DNA of 46,933 bases, from positions 91,869-138,801 of the forward strand of contig VHZZ01000155.1 in the NCBI GenBank assembly GCA_009801015.1, given 5' to 3'. A program made the translations under genes and the position numbers. This document shows positions 12,601 through 24,800 of the stretch, piece after piece. Source of the stretch: Silene noctiflora (taxonomy: Eukaryota > Streptophyta > Magnoliopsida > Caryophyllales > Caryophyllaceae). The notes beneath the pieces were generated by a model. The model ran no database searches, was not told the origin of the DNA, and saw nothing but the letters and a program-made list of their open reading frames with translations. Numbering within the stretch: the first letter of the stretch is position 1; each line of letters starts with the position of its first letter.

Positions 12601-13288
12601 CATTGAAAAACATAGATTCAGACAATCGTACGCTTACGACGTAGTCACTATAACTATAATTCCAGAATTTCGTTCACGAAACATTCACGATTAATGAAGT
12701 TAAACTGCAACAATTCACGATCAGATTTCAACTTACGTAACTGAACTTATCAAATCAACGTGATTTTAGTAACTGTTAAAAAGAAGTTACGAAGTTAATT
12801 CATTTGATTGTATACTGTTTTGAAATATGTGACGGGAATTTTGAAAAACGTATACGTATACAATCAAATAACGCTGCGGACGTAAACGATTAAAAGAAAA
12901 AGAAATCATTAATCTATACCATAAAACAATTCCAACGCCACTTAGTACCGTCATCAGAAGTAATCTCCGGCCTAGAAACCGCCCAATAACTAGTAACCGC
13001 CGAGATATTCCCTTCCTTGAGCGTTTTCTCGTCAACCGCCGTGATTTTATCCTTACTTTCTTTCTCCACCGCACCAGCCGCCTTCGCCGACTTCTTCTCC
13101 GGCGGAGGAGGTGACGACACCGACGAAAAACTCCTGTAAAACGACGCCGTGTTGCACGTCGAAAAATTGAACAATTCCGGCTGTACGGTAACGACAATAC
13201 GACCGCCGGAATTTGCGCCGCCGTTGACGGCGGAATTCACGACGGAGGAAGCTCGGGTGAGCAGAGAGCGAGTTAGCAGACGATTCAT
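9686..13288 (-). CDS. AOX: Mitochondrial alternative oxidase (ubiquinol oxidase)
   Basis: Di-iron ubiquinol oxidase of the inner mitochondrial membrane; it passes electrons from ubiquinol to oxygen, bypassing complexes III and IV. Exons on the - strand: 13288-12920, 11154-11026, 10624-10136, 9745-9686, giving 348 aa in the usual four-exon layout. The last exon is only 60 nt and ends in APAPIGYH. Seen: an Arg/Ser-rich targeting peptide; regulatory cysteines C121 (WNCF) and C171 (RRYGC), spaced by 50 as in the family; iron ligands E177, E216, H219, E267, E318 and H321; and the ENV motif at 287-289. Active-site and redox-control residues are all present. Phrases such as [15 protein letters not shown] and [15 protein letters not shown] are closer to AOX2/AOX1d-type proteins than to classic AOX1a; that subtype is an inference. 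Intron 1 is 1765 bp and carries tandem repeats. The gene diverges from the CAMTA gene. Confidence 0.95.
12230..12474. repeat. 71-bp repeats in alternative oxidase intron 1
   Basis: Two tandem units of 71 bp (12230-12300 and 12301-12371) share ATAATTAAGTAC, CGTAACTTCATTATC and an AATGTAACTTC block. A third partial copy lies at about 12431-12474. They lie inside the long first intron. Confidence 0.75.
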
Positions 13289-14854
13289 GGTTACGACTCG
13301 GTGAGTCGACTCAGTTTGGATGGCGGTTTTGTGGTTTTGACCGATTAATTTGTGGAAGAATGTTTGGAGGGTAAAAGACAAAAAGGCAAGGGATATTTAT
13401 TTATTGATTTTTTTTTATTTAAGAGGTTGAGGGGTATAATGGTAATTTCATTGTGAGATGAAGTGTTAGTGTGTGAGGGGATATTGTAGACAGCGTGGCG
13501 AGTTTGTTGAATAGTGCAGCAGCCTAGTAGTGAAATGACGTAAATGGAGTTGGAATATGAAGAAATTACGGAGCTATGCCACTTGCTTTTTCTCCAAGAA
13601 AACCGGAATTTATGGGGGGAAAGTACAGGTGTTTTATTTACAGCATTTTATCATTTGGATCGTAAATTCGTAATCCTTGTGGTCCAAATTTCCAGTTGAT
13701 AAATAATATCTGTTCAGTTTCTCTTGGGCTTTATAAAGTCGGTTTATCAAGGTAAGGCCCAATTTAGGTAAGACGTAGTTTATTTTTGCGATACATTTTT
13801 TAATTAACAAGTTAACATAGTAATATTTACGTAGTATTTTTTTATTTGAATAGTTTTGGTTGGAAAAAAGAAAATTAAACCTGATTCTTTCAACTACATA
13901 ATTCCACAACCGCTTAAATTATTTTTTTTCCAAGTATGAAGGGTAACAATGTAGAGCATATTTTAATTTCTTATTCGCATGATGATAATATTCTTTGATA
14001 AAATATGAAAAAGTATAATATACATTAGTATATTAGCATCTGATATTAAAATTTCTTTCATAAAATTACATTTTCAGAAAAAAAAAAATATCTATATAAA
14101 TAGAGAAAACAATGGTCAAAGTGTCCTGGAGGTTGTGGAAAGTTAAATGGGAGATTGGATGGGATAGTAGGGAGTACGCACTAATGTCTAGTGACTGATG
14201 GCGGGGGCGGATAGAGACTAGTACTGGTGGAAGCGGTGGGTATGGTTGTGGGAGAGAAATAGAAGTAAGATGGAAATAGCTAAGAGGAGAGAAATTGAGT
14301 GGTCAAACATAGAAGTATTATGGAAAATGCGTACTGCATTGAGTAACAAAATTTACTGTAAATTGGTCACCGTATCAATGCACTTTTTACTCAATGCTGT
14401 AATTTTATTTATTTATTTTAAAATTACTTTTTTTGTTGAGATATCTTTGCACGTGAGTGTTGGGTAATTGTTCCACCCCAGTATAACTAGAGAAAAAAGA
14501 CTGATTTTTAATATAGATGGCTACTCTCTGGTCCTCTAATTCACCAACTGGTTTTAAGATAAAAAATCGTTTCCTTTTGTGTCGGTACCCTGCATATGCT
14601 TCTACAAACCTACAACTACGGAGGACCCAACACCCTATCATCACTTACTCGCGGAGCATTCTCCAATGTTTAATATAATGTACTAGAAGGGTTAAAATAA
14701 TATATCGCAACGTTAAAAAAATGTAAGGAGGCTAATTTAATATACTACTCAAGTTAACTTTAAGGTAATGCAAAATTACTATAACGTACTGTACTGACAA
14801 AATTCACATGAAAATAAATAAAAAACAAGTGAGATATACAGTGTGATATTGCAC

Positions 14855-14857
<3 letters not shown>

Positions 14858-14895
<38 letters not shown>
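14858..14895. repeat. 38-base poly(T) tract
   Basis: An uninterrupted run of 38 T. It could be the poly(A) tail of a retro-inserted sequence read on the opposite strand, or simple slippage. No retroelement body was recognised beside it, and the exact length may be a sequencing approximation. Confidence 0.9.
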
Positions 14896-14898
<3 letters not shown>

Positions 14899-15597
14899 AA
14901 TAAAGGTACTATATGGAAATTATATGGGACATGATTAAAGGTCAAGATCTCAAATTCCCAGTGAAATTTGGCGATCAGTTCCCTTAGTTGAGATAACCAT
15001 CAACTAAGGAGTGTTTTCTCCCAATTAGATATTTGACACCATACTCTTTGGGAGGGACCATTGGACCACCATCAATGAGCAACTACATAATACGAATCAT
15101 AATTCAGAAATTAAGAATAAAATATGTACACCTGTTATGTAAATAGGTATGAAATTAAAGTGTTAGTTTTGAACACGATCAATAATAAAGGGGGTACGAA
15201 ACACATATAAAGGGGTATGAAAGAGTGATCTCTTAATAACTTAGTGAGAGACCGTCTCCTAAGTTTTAGTATTCAACATAACACTTCTCTTATATATTAG
15301 AGATTTAGAGAGATGGGGTGAAAATGAATGTGTGAAGAGAGTATAAAAATTCAAATTTAATTTTAAAATAATATTTTCTTATATAATCCGGGTCAATTCC
15401 AAACCTCTCTAAATCAATAATCCTCGATTCCCTTGGCAAGTTGGCAACATCCCACACTATATGTGCCGGTGCAAAATCCTAAAGTGCTCAAAATCTCAGA
15501 TCACCTTCCTTTTAAAAAAGCTGACCAAACAACACATAGTCCACACTCCACACCTCACCAGCTCCTCCCCTGAACCAACTAATCCCATCTATCCATT

Positions 15598-15607
15598 CTA
15601 TAAATAC
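15598..15607 (+). promoter_or_regulatory. Probable TATA box of the CAMTA gene
   Basis: CTATAAATAC lies about 260 bases before the start codon and is followed by a long pyrimidine-rich leader (about 15625-15740), as in many plant promoters. Transcription would start near 15630 if the usual spacing of about 30 bases holds. Confidence 0.55.
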
Positions 15608-15862
15608 TAAAGTCATTCACACTTACTCCTCTTTTTTCCCCCTCTTTCCTCTCTCTTTCCTTTCTCTCTCCTCTGTTTTTACTCCAAAACTATCTCTTTC
15701 CTTTCACATTTCTGTCTTCTTCTTCTTACTTCTTACTTTACGTTTTCCGATCGCTTTCTCTCTCTAAAACCTAATTAATTTAATAATATCTAAATTAAAC
15801 CCTAACCAACATTCTTCCTTCAATCAACCTCCATCGTCGTCTTCGTCTCCGTCGTCGTTTTC

Positions 15863-18800
15863 ATGGCGGATATAGGATCTCTCACTCCTGGTATTCGTTT
15901 AGGTGTGAACTCTATTTTTTTCACTTTTTAATTTTTTTTTTTTAATTTATTACTGTGTATTTGTTTCGCTTCGGTTTTTATGCTTTAATTGAAGTGATTG
16001 TTCTTGTTTAATTTAGTTTCGGAGTGTTCGATTGCTAATTTTAGTGTATTTTAGTGTTGTGCTGCTTAATTTGATTTATTTTTGTCAATTAATTTGTTGT
16101 TTTGCTGTGTAATTCTAATTTTAGCTCGAACTGTGAATCTTCTGTCTTTTGTTTTAATTTATTTGATTTATTTTTCGAATTGAAGTAATTATTCTTGTAA
16201 TTATTCTTGAAGTGCTATTTTTAGTGTATTTCTTTGTTCGATTATGTGTTATGTGCTGTTTTGCTGGTTAATTTGATTTATTTTTCTCACTTAATTTGTT
16301 GTTTCAGTGTAATTCTAATTCTAGCTTGATTTCTTTGATTTATTTTTGAATTGAAGTAGTTATTTTTGTTATCTTTCGTTTGTGTATACTTAATTGCTGA
16401 ATTTAGCGAAATTTTGGTGTCTTAACGTTGTCGATTCAGACCAATTTATGTTCTTTTGGTGTTTTGCTGGTTACTATGAGTTCTTTCAATGTTTTTTCCA
16501 TTGGAATTCTAATTTTAGCCTGTACTATGTTTCCGGTGTCTTTTTGCATTAATAGTTCCGTCGTCTTACCTTTCATTAGTAAGCTATTTCCTAAATAAGT
16601 GAAATATTAAGTGGGTGAATGCTTGTTTTGGTCAGCCAAGCTATAGTATCCAAATAGAGTAAGATGTCATACTGGCACTCTGCTGGTAGTTGCGGAAAAC
16701 AATTATTTTCAAGGTCTTGCACTCGTTTTAGTCGTTTAGAATGTATTCTGCATTCTGTGTTGCAATGATGATGGAACCCCCAGGAAAAAGTACCGGCTTT
16801 AGCATTGATACATGCTTTTGGTACTTGTGAGTCTTGGTAGTTGCTTTCTTCCGGTTTATGCATGTATTAATTTTTTCTTCCATTGTTTAATCTAGTTAGT
16901 TTTAAAGGTTCTGTGTTGCATTTGATCAGGAAATGCATTTGATAAGGATAGTGCTTTCTTAGTTGGTTGCAATCCAAGTTGTTCTGCTAGAAAGTCTTCA
17001 TATTTGATTTTCTATGCTTTGTTGGTCCATGAAGCTGCTTGTCCGATACTTCTAGTATTGTATTATTTTGTCGATTTATAATGGAAGTGCTTCTTGAGAA
17101 GAAAGGGGAAATTTTGGGCAAATAATTTACAATTTTACATTGTAGTGATAAAAACTTGTTCTGTTATTTCTAGCAAACGAAATTTGTTATTATTATATTA
17201 TAATTTTCTTAAAAGACTCGTGATGAATTTTGTGTTGTATTATTTTGACATTTATTTATTGATTTTTTTTGGAATCAATGCTTAACCGATGTCTGCTGAC
17301 TGACCTCTTATCTCAAATAGATATACAACAGTTACAGCTCGAAGCTCAACATCGGTGGTTGCGACCGGCTGAAATCTGTGAAATTTTGAGGCATTACCAG
17401 AAGTTTCAAATTTCTTCAGAGCCGCCAAACCTACCTCCCAGTAAGATCCACTAACTTTATTTACCTATTTTCTTAAAAATTTTGGTAGTTAACATCTTTA
17501 AATTTTCCTGCCTTTGTGTGCGTGTTGAGGTAGTAGTATGTGTGTGTTATTCTGGTTGCCATCAGTTCTGAAGAGATCAGAGCAAGCTGTACAAATAAAG
17601 TCTTCATCTGTTTATGTGACTAATTTCTAGTCATTCACGCTTGTATATAATAGAATTTCCTTTAGATTTTCTTGGAAAAATTCCGTTTCACATCTCAGTG
17701 ATCGACTATCTTGGTTATGAACATTGTTTCATCTTAACTGGATATGTAAGCATAGGGGTAAAATAAACGAATAGGGGTTAGACTCTTGGTTTGCTCATGT
17801 TTGACTTTTGGTCGAGTTGAGCCGTCATGAGTTGATCTCCATTGTTGTGCGTACACTCATATCTAAAAGGTTGTATATTTTCTTAGAGGGACTCTCGAGC
17901 CCCCTAGGCAGTGACGATTCTAGGAATTCGATATAGGGGGTGCGGAAATTAAATTTAAACATCTAAAGTTAAATTTAAAACACGTAACCAATTTAATGGG
18001 TCGAAAAAAGCAAAAGCTTACTATTTCGTATTGAAGGGTGAAACAAAAAAGAAGTAAAATTGTTAGTAATGGGAGTCGAACCCACAACTTATTGCACACT
18101 AAATACATGTTTAACCACTAGACTGACCAACTTAAGCTGATACTTTATTAAACGAAAATGTATATATTTCTGGGTTGTGAGGTGCAGGTGAACCCCATGT
18201 ACCCCCCCTAGAATTGCCCCTGCCCCTAGGCATCCATTTTTCTCGGAAAGGGAGGGGTTTTGGGAGGTGGAGGAGCTGAGTGGAGTGATGGCATCTGTGT
18301 CTGCAGAAGGTGTTACCTGGTAAAAAGTGGTTTGGTGCATGTGACACAAAGTTATAAGTGATACACGCGATAATTACAAAGTTAATATGTCTTCATAGAG
18401 TTCTAGCCGAGCCTGATATTATTTTATGGTAAATGATTGCATTGAAAAGTTGGGGTGCACATCTGAAATGAGCAGTATGTTAGTAAATGAATCAAATACC
18501 CTATCACAAATAATTTATCTGTTGACGCAAGTTTTTTTTAACTGTAGGCTTGTAGATGAAAAAAAAAAAAAATATGATGCATGATTTAGTTACCTTGGTA
18601 TCTAGCATAAATGATCTGTATGTACCTAGGCGTAAGCCATTTTATTTTCTTATAATAAAAATTCTTTACACCGTGTATCTTGTGTCATGTCCCCTTAGCT
18701 GTGTTGGCATCTTCTGATATCATGCTTTTAATTTTACTTAGCGACACTGGTTTAGGTCCTCGATTACCCTTGAAACTCTTATACAATCAATTTTAATAAA

Positions 18801-21800
18801 AATTTGCTCAATTTTCATTCAACTTTGCTGTTCTGAAACCTCTACGGCCCTTTGGACGCTTAATGGGAAGTCAATACCGTAGTTTGTGGACAGTGGAAGG
18901 AGAATAGTGGAGTAAAGTTTAAGGGCAAGAGGGGCCAAGAAACAAAGAGCCTGCGATCTCAAAGGAAGCGTCAAAATGACGAATATGTGATATGCCACAA
19001 TAACAATATATAATGCATACTTTAATAAGTGCCTAAACTTTAGAGTTACCAAGTCATGGAATTCTATTGGGATGTTTATTGTGCATCTATTTGTCGCTAT
19101 GTATAATTCTATATGTTTACGTATTGTAAAGACTCGTCTTGTCAGTTCTTATCTCTTTCATGATGCTAACTGTTCTGTGACATGCACACATTCTTCTCAG
19201 GTGGCTCACTCTTTCTTTTTGATCGGAAGGTTTTGAGGTACTTCAGGAAGGATGGTCACAATTGGAGAAAGAAAAAGGATGGAAAGACGGTGAAGGAAGC
19301 TCATGAAAAGCTAAAGGTAAGCTGCAAATGAGTGTCTTTTTTTATCTATTTTTTATTTATCTGTGAATTTTACTTCCATGATTTAATTGATCAATCCATA
19401 GTTCAAGTCAACTTACTATTCACTAGAAGTTTTTCTCCCTTGTTACGAAACAACAAAAAAAAAGGGAAAATCAGGAGAAATGTTGTTATAATACTTGAAT
19501 TTATAGCTTGTTTACGTTATTGGACTAATATGCAACATTGTCAGGATGACTTAGAGATCTCATCTCGTTTTCAATTATAGGTTGGAAGTGTTGATGTGTT
19601 ACACTGCTACTATGCCCATGGTGAAGATAATGAATGTTTTCAAAGGCGCAGCTACTGGTTGCTGGAAGAGTATGTGTAGTTAGTTTAGACTTCTGTTTCA
19701 TGACATGCTCATATTTCATAGAGCAAATATTTTTGTTTGAGACGTCTTTGTGTACTTGTTTCTTACAAAGCTAAATGATTTTTCAGGGAGTACATGCATA
19801 TAGTTTTTGTGCACTACTTGACAGTTAAGGTACGTTTTTTTTTGTTTTCTATTTCTCCCTCTTTCAACGGTTCAAGAGTTTGGTCAAGTGGTCTTTGAAT
19901 CTGTTGTTTTGTATGGATGTTTCTCTAGAGTTGTATTTAATTTTCATTTTTCTTTAGCGTAAGCTAAGGCAAGCTTGAACAAATTAGAAACTCCATGTTA
20001 GATGACACGTCTTTTTTTGAAAAATGTTTTTCAATTTCGCTACTGCTGTATTTGTGCTCATCATTAACGTGTCGTGCTCATCATTGACCTGTTGAGGACT
20101 TTAGGTGCTGTACATGTAATGGAGATTTGGTAGGACAGTATAATGCATTCATCTTCAGCATTGACACCGTAATAATCGGTGATTGCGGTTGTCATATGTC
20201 TAATCATGAACTTCTGTGAATACATTTAGTTCATTGATGGCTGGCTTCTAGCGACTGTGAAAGGGCATCTGCAATGGGCTTCCTTTCCCTCTGATGTAGT
20301 CGTGGAAGGCAGGAGATAAGTGCCTGCATAAATGTGAAAACTAGCTTAAAACTTATCCTGGGGGTGTATATGTATTGCTTTATCAAAGTTCAGTTTTCTA
20401 AGCCCGTGGCTTGTTAATAACTAACAATTTCCTGCCCCTCCTGAGATAATTTGTGTCCAAGACTATGAGATGCCCGTTTTCTCTGGAAGAAGACATTATC
20501 ACACAATTCTCTTTCTGTTCGGTTTCCTTCTCCTTCCGCCTGTCTGTAGGGCATCCATTCTTTTAATCTTTTCATAGTATGAAGTTACGTACTCGAGGTC
20601 ATTCTTAGTAAGAAGTTAGATACTTTAGGACATTCTGTTTCTAACATCTATGCAATGTACTCCTCCCATTTTGGTCATTTGTTTACTACCTATTCCATAT
20701 TTAGGTGTATCAAATTTTTTTTAACCTTTTTATTGGAAAATGCTTTTAATCTGTAAACTGATCTTTCACTTACATAACAGATTAAAAAGTCAATTTGTAC
20801 CACTTCGTCCACTTGTCATTGAAAATCAATAGGCAAAATTGTTTGATCATCCTTTCTCAGTCTTTATGCTAAAAACGAAGGTAAACAAATGACTCAAACA
20901 TAGAGAACATATCTAGAGTGCTCTTACAGGTTTACTTTGGTTATCTGACCTACTACTTCTGACTTCACACTGCCAAAATTTTACTCTTGAGCAATGTTCT
21001 TGTACTCTTAAAAAACCTATTCCTTCTCTGTCATCATCAGGCTTACATAATGTAGCTGAACTTGTTTCATAAGATCAATTGTTTGCGCTTACCATCTTTT
21101 CATGTTCTTTTTCCTTACGTTTTATCAAAAAGCAGGGCAACAGGAGTAGCCTTAGAGAGGTTGAACCAGTACGTTCAAGTTCTCCAATGTGCAGCTCATT
21201 ATCAAGTAGTGTCTCAACTAGCTACAATGATGAGGTTGAATCAGGTAAGTTCTTTGTCCAATTTCCTTATAGTGCAGTTTCAAGCAATGTAGTAGTTCTC
21301 ACCTCGTTTGTCCTGCTTTTCTGATAAGAGCACTCCTATTATAATGACCCGTGTCTCGGTGTCTGTCTGGAGTTTTCAATTTAAATCTGATTCATCAAGC
21401 TTGCATTGATTCTACACCGTGGTGCAGAGGATAATTACCAAGCCATGTCCAAGTACGCTGCATCTATGAACTTCCCTCTTGCTGAAGATAATTTTGAAAA
21501 CAACAAGATGGGTGGCATAATGAGCTCTAACTTTCTGACTACTACCAGTATGTTTCAGCATCTTCTCATTTCCAGAACAGCTTCTTTAATTTATTTTAGA
21601 TGTGTTTATCTTTCTTCTCTGATTTTCTTGGGGTTCAGATGATTATAAAGGCGTGCAGCTCTCGGCTCCTGGGTTAAATTATGTGGCACTTCCTGAAAAG
21701 GCTAGTGGATATAATAATGAAGATAACTTAAGAGCTCTTGATTTGGAGAGCTGGGAGGACGTATTTAAGCAGTGTACAAAAGACTCCGGAGTTCTACCTT

Positions 21801-24800
21801 CTCAACCTGCTACTATTCCTTCTACTCTCCTTGGTGGTGGAAACACTGATGATTATAATGGAGCTTTCAGCCAACTTTTAGATGTTGGCTTTGGTATAAA
21901 ACCAAGTTCAGGAGGATCTGTAGCTCCATATATTTCACAGGTGATCTCTTATTTCAGTTACTTCCAAGTCCAAAGAAAAACTTTTCTCTCTATGCATAGC
22001 TGCTAAAGTGCTAAGTAGATGTATTTTCATGTGAACACACTATGTTAAGATATGTAGACTCAATGTATTAAGAATGTCATTGTCCTTCCAGCTATTAGTG
22101 ATGGGGTATTTCACAAGAGAATTAGGAGGTTACCAAAGGTTATCAATTCGTTATTGAAGTACGTTTTTGTATGATGAACTGTGGTTATCTCTAGGTCATC
22201 ATATATAATATCCCTCTTTCAGAAAATGGCTGATTTGCAGGCTAGTTTCTACTAGTTTCTATCTGCATATTGCCCACCATATTAATATGATTTTAGTGCT
22301 GTGGCTATCGCTTACGTCCACTGTAAGGTCTTTGAGAGGTATTCATGTATTGCGGTCTGCAGATTTGCGGATCCATTTATGTACAACAATTATATATCCC
22401 AAATGTCTTATAGTTTTAATGATTGCAGCCTAATGATGTGATTTGGTTTATCAGAGGAACAATCTAGTAGAACCTCCAAGTATGGAATTTCCAGATACTT
22501 CGATCACCTCTGTGGCTGCCAAGCAACCAATACTTGGAAGCCTTCGGGCAGAGGAGGGACTGCAGAAAGTTGACAGTTTCTCAAAATGGATGACGAAGGA
22601 ACTAGATGGTGTGGATGACTTGCAATTGATGTCATCTTCCAATCTGTCATGGCAGAATATTGAAACAGCTACAGATGTTGATGATCCCTCAATGGAGAAT
22701 TATTCAATGAGTCCCTCAATTGGCCAAGATCAGCTTTTTGACATTCATGACTTTTCACCAAGCTGCGCTTCCATGGAGACAGAAACCAAGGTTAGTTTTG
22801 CTGTATAATTCTTGGATGTTGCACTGCTTGTTAAAGACTTGGTTTACCAAGTTTCCAATTATTATATATTTGTTAACCGTGTTTCTGTTTGCATGATATT
22901 GTAGGTTGTTATCTCTGGAAGATTTTTAGTGAGCCCATCAAAAGTCTCCAAGTATAACTGGTCATGTATGTTTGGGGAAGTGGAGGTGCCTGCTGATGTT
23001 CTAGGAAATGGCATTCTGTGTTGCTATGCCCCACCACATAATGTTGGCCGAGTCCCATTCTATGTTACATGTTCCAATAGATGTGCTTGTAGTCAAGTGC
23101 GAGAATTTGAATTTCTGGTAGAGAGTCAAGATCGCAACAATGGAAACACAAGTTTTAACGATGTGAAGGAAAAACAACTTATTCTCCAACTAGAAAGGCT
23201 TTTATCTACGAGATCTTCTGGCAATTTGGATGCTAGCAACTATATCAAGAAACAGCCAGTTGTGAACAAAATATTTTTGTTAATGGAGGATGAGCTGTGC
23301 TTAGGGGTTGAAAATCATCTGAAGGAAAAACTGCTCTCTTGGCTACTTGACAAGGTGAGTGAAGATGGAAAAGGACCTAATATACTGGATGAAGAAGGAC
23401 AAGGGCTGCTGCACATAGCTGCAGCACTTGGTTATGATTGGATCATACCAGCTACTTTAGCTGCTGGTGTGAATGTGAATTTCCGTGACATTAATGGTTG
23501 GACAGCCCTCCACTGGGCTGCATCCTTTGGCCGGTAAACCTTATATCCTATTGTGGTCTATAACTCTATACTGTTCATTTTCTATGAATTACCAATATGC
23601 AGTGTAGGCTTGCTGTAGTTTTTGCAATAACATAGTTTTGTTGAGATTGAGGTTGTTAAGGCTTTGATAAATTGTACCTAAAACTGTAGAATGTGCATCG
23701 ACACTCGGTATGACACTTAACACTTCATTTTAAGCCAAAAAAATGTTTGCAACACAGTAGAGCATTAATCCCAAAGTGTTTTAGGGTCCTCTGCCACTAA
23801 TCATCGTTTGAAACCGCCATTGATCGAGGAAATTAGGGAAGAGAGAAGTAAGCACTCTTTATACGACTAAAGATAAGGAAATAATACAAATGTGCATTTT
23901 GCTTTCAAAAAGAGTTGAATAAAGAATCAGTAATTACAAATAAGTACTCTGTAGTTATTAACCAATCAAAAATAAAAAAATAAAAAAAATACTTGCACTG
24001 AGTGTAAAAAGATAAATAAATAAAGCAGTCCAAAATATTAATAATGATATCAATAAGCGATTAAAGCAAAAAAAAAAAGTGTTCACGTCTATTCATCTTG
24101 CGTGTCTGCATAACACATCTCAGAAGATAGTGCAGTTATTCATATGTTGCTTTCATGAATTTCAGAGAGAAGACGGTTGCCCTCCTAGTTTCTCTTGGTG
24201 CTTTCTCTGGAGCTGTAATAGATCCGTCACCAGAGTTTCCTCTGGGTAGAACAGCGGCAGACCTGGCTTCTGCTAATGGATACAAAGGAATATCTGGTTT
24301 CCTTGCGGAGCATTCTTTGACTGCACACTTAGAGACTCTCACTATGGGTGAACAAAAGGTGGATGCTACTCTGGCAAATTCTATAGGCAAAGCTGTACAA
24401 ACTTTAAGAGAAAAGATGGCAACACCAGCCTATGAAGGTGACGGGTCGGACTTGCCACTGAAGGACTCATTGGCAGCTGTTCGTAATGCCACTCAAGCTG
24501 CTGGTCGCATTCACCAAGTTTACAGAATGCAATCATTCCAGAGGAAGCAAATTAGTGATACTGGTGGTGATGACGAGTCTTTGCTGATGGATGAACGTGT
24601 TCTTTCACTTCTATCATCTAGGATTCCGAAGCCTGGTCATTCTGATCAGCTAGTTCATTCTGCTGCAGTTCAAATTCAAAAGAAGTACCGCGGTTGGAAA
24701 AAGAGAAAAGAATTTTTAATTATCCGCGAAAGGGTTGTTAAAATCCAGGTGTGTTATCTTTGTCCATTCTTGAGTAGCCTGCTGCTTTTCATCTGTCTTC

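Larger units (their letters stand above)
13289..15862. other. Divergent intergenic region: alternative oxidase and CAMTA promoters
   Basis: The left end holds the alternative oxidase promoter; an ATAAATA-rich TATA-like stretch lies at about 13390-13410 on the - strand. The middle is AT-rich with a 38-base T run and a small hairpin (15238-15265). The right end is the CAMTA promoter and a long CT-rich 5' UTR. No protein gene is supported. Confidence 0.55.

Noticed and set aside
12787-13197. An Arg-rich 136-codon frame on the - strand
   Set aside because: It is another frame of alternative oxidase exon 1; no independent support.
18069-18131. A tRNA gene
   Set aside because: B box is good, but no acceptor stem or full cloverleaf could be drawn and it lies inside a MITE; kept only as tRNA-like.
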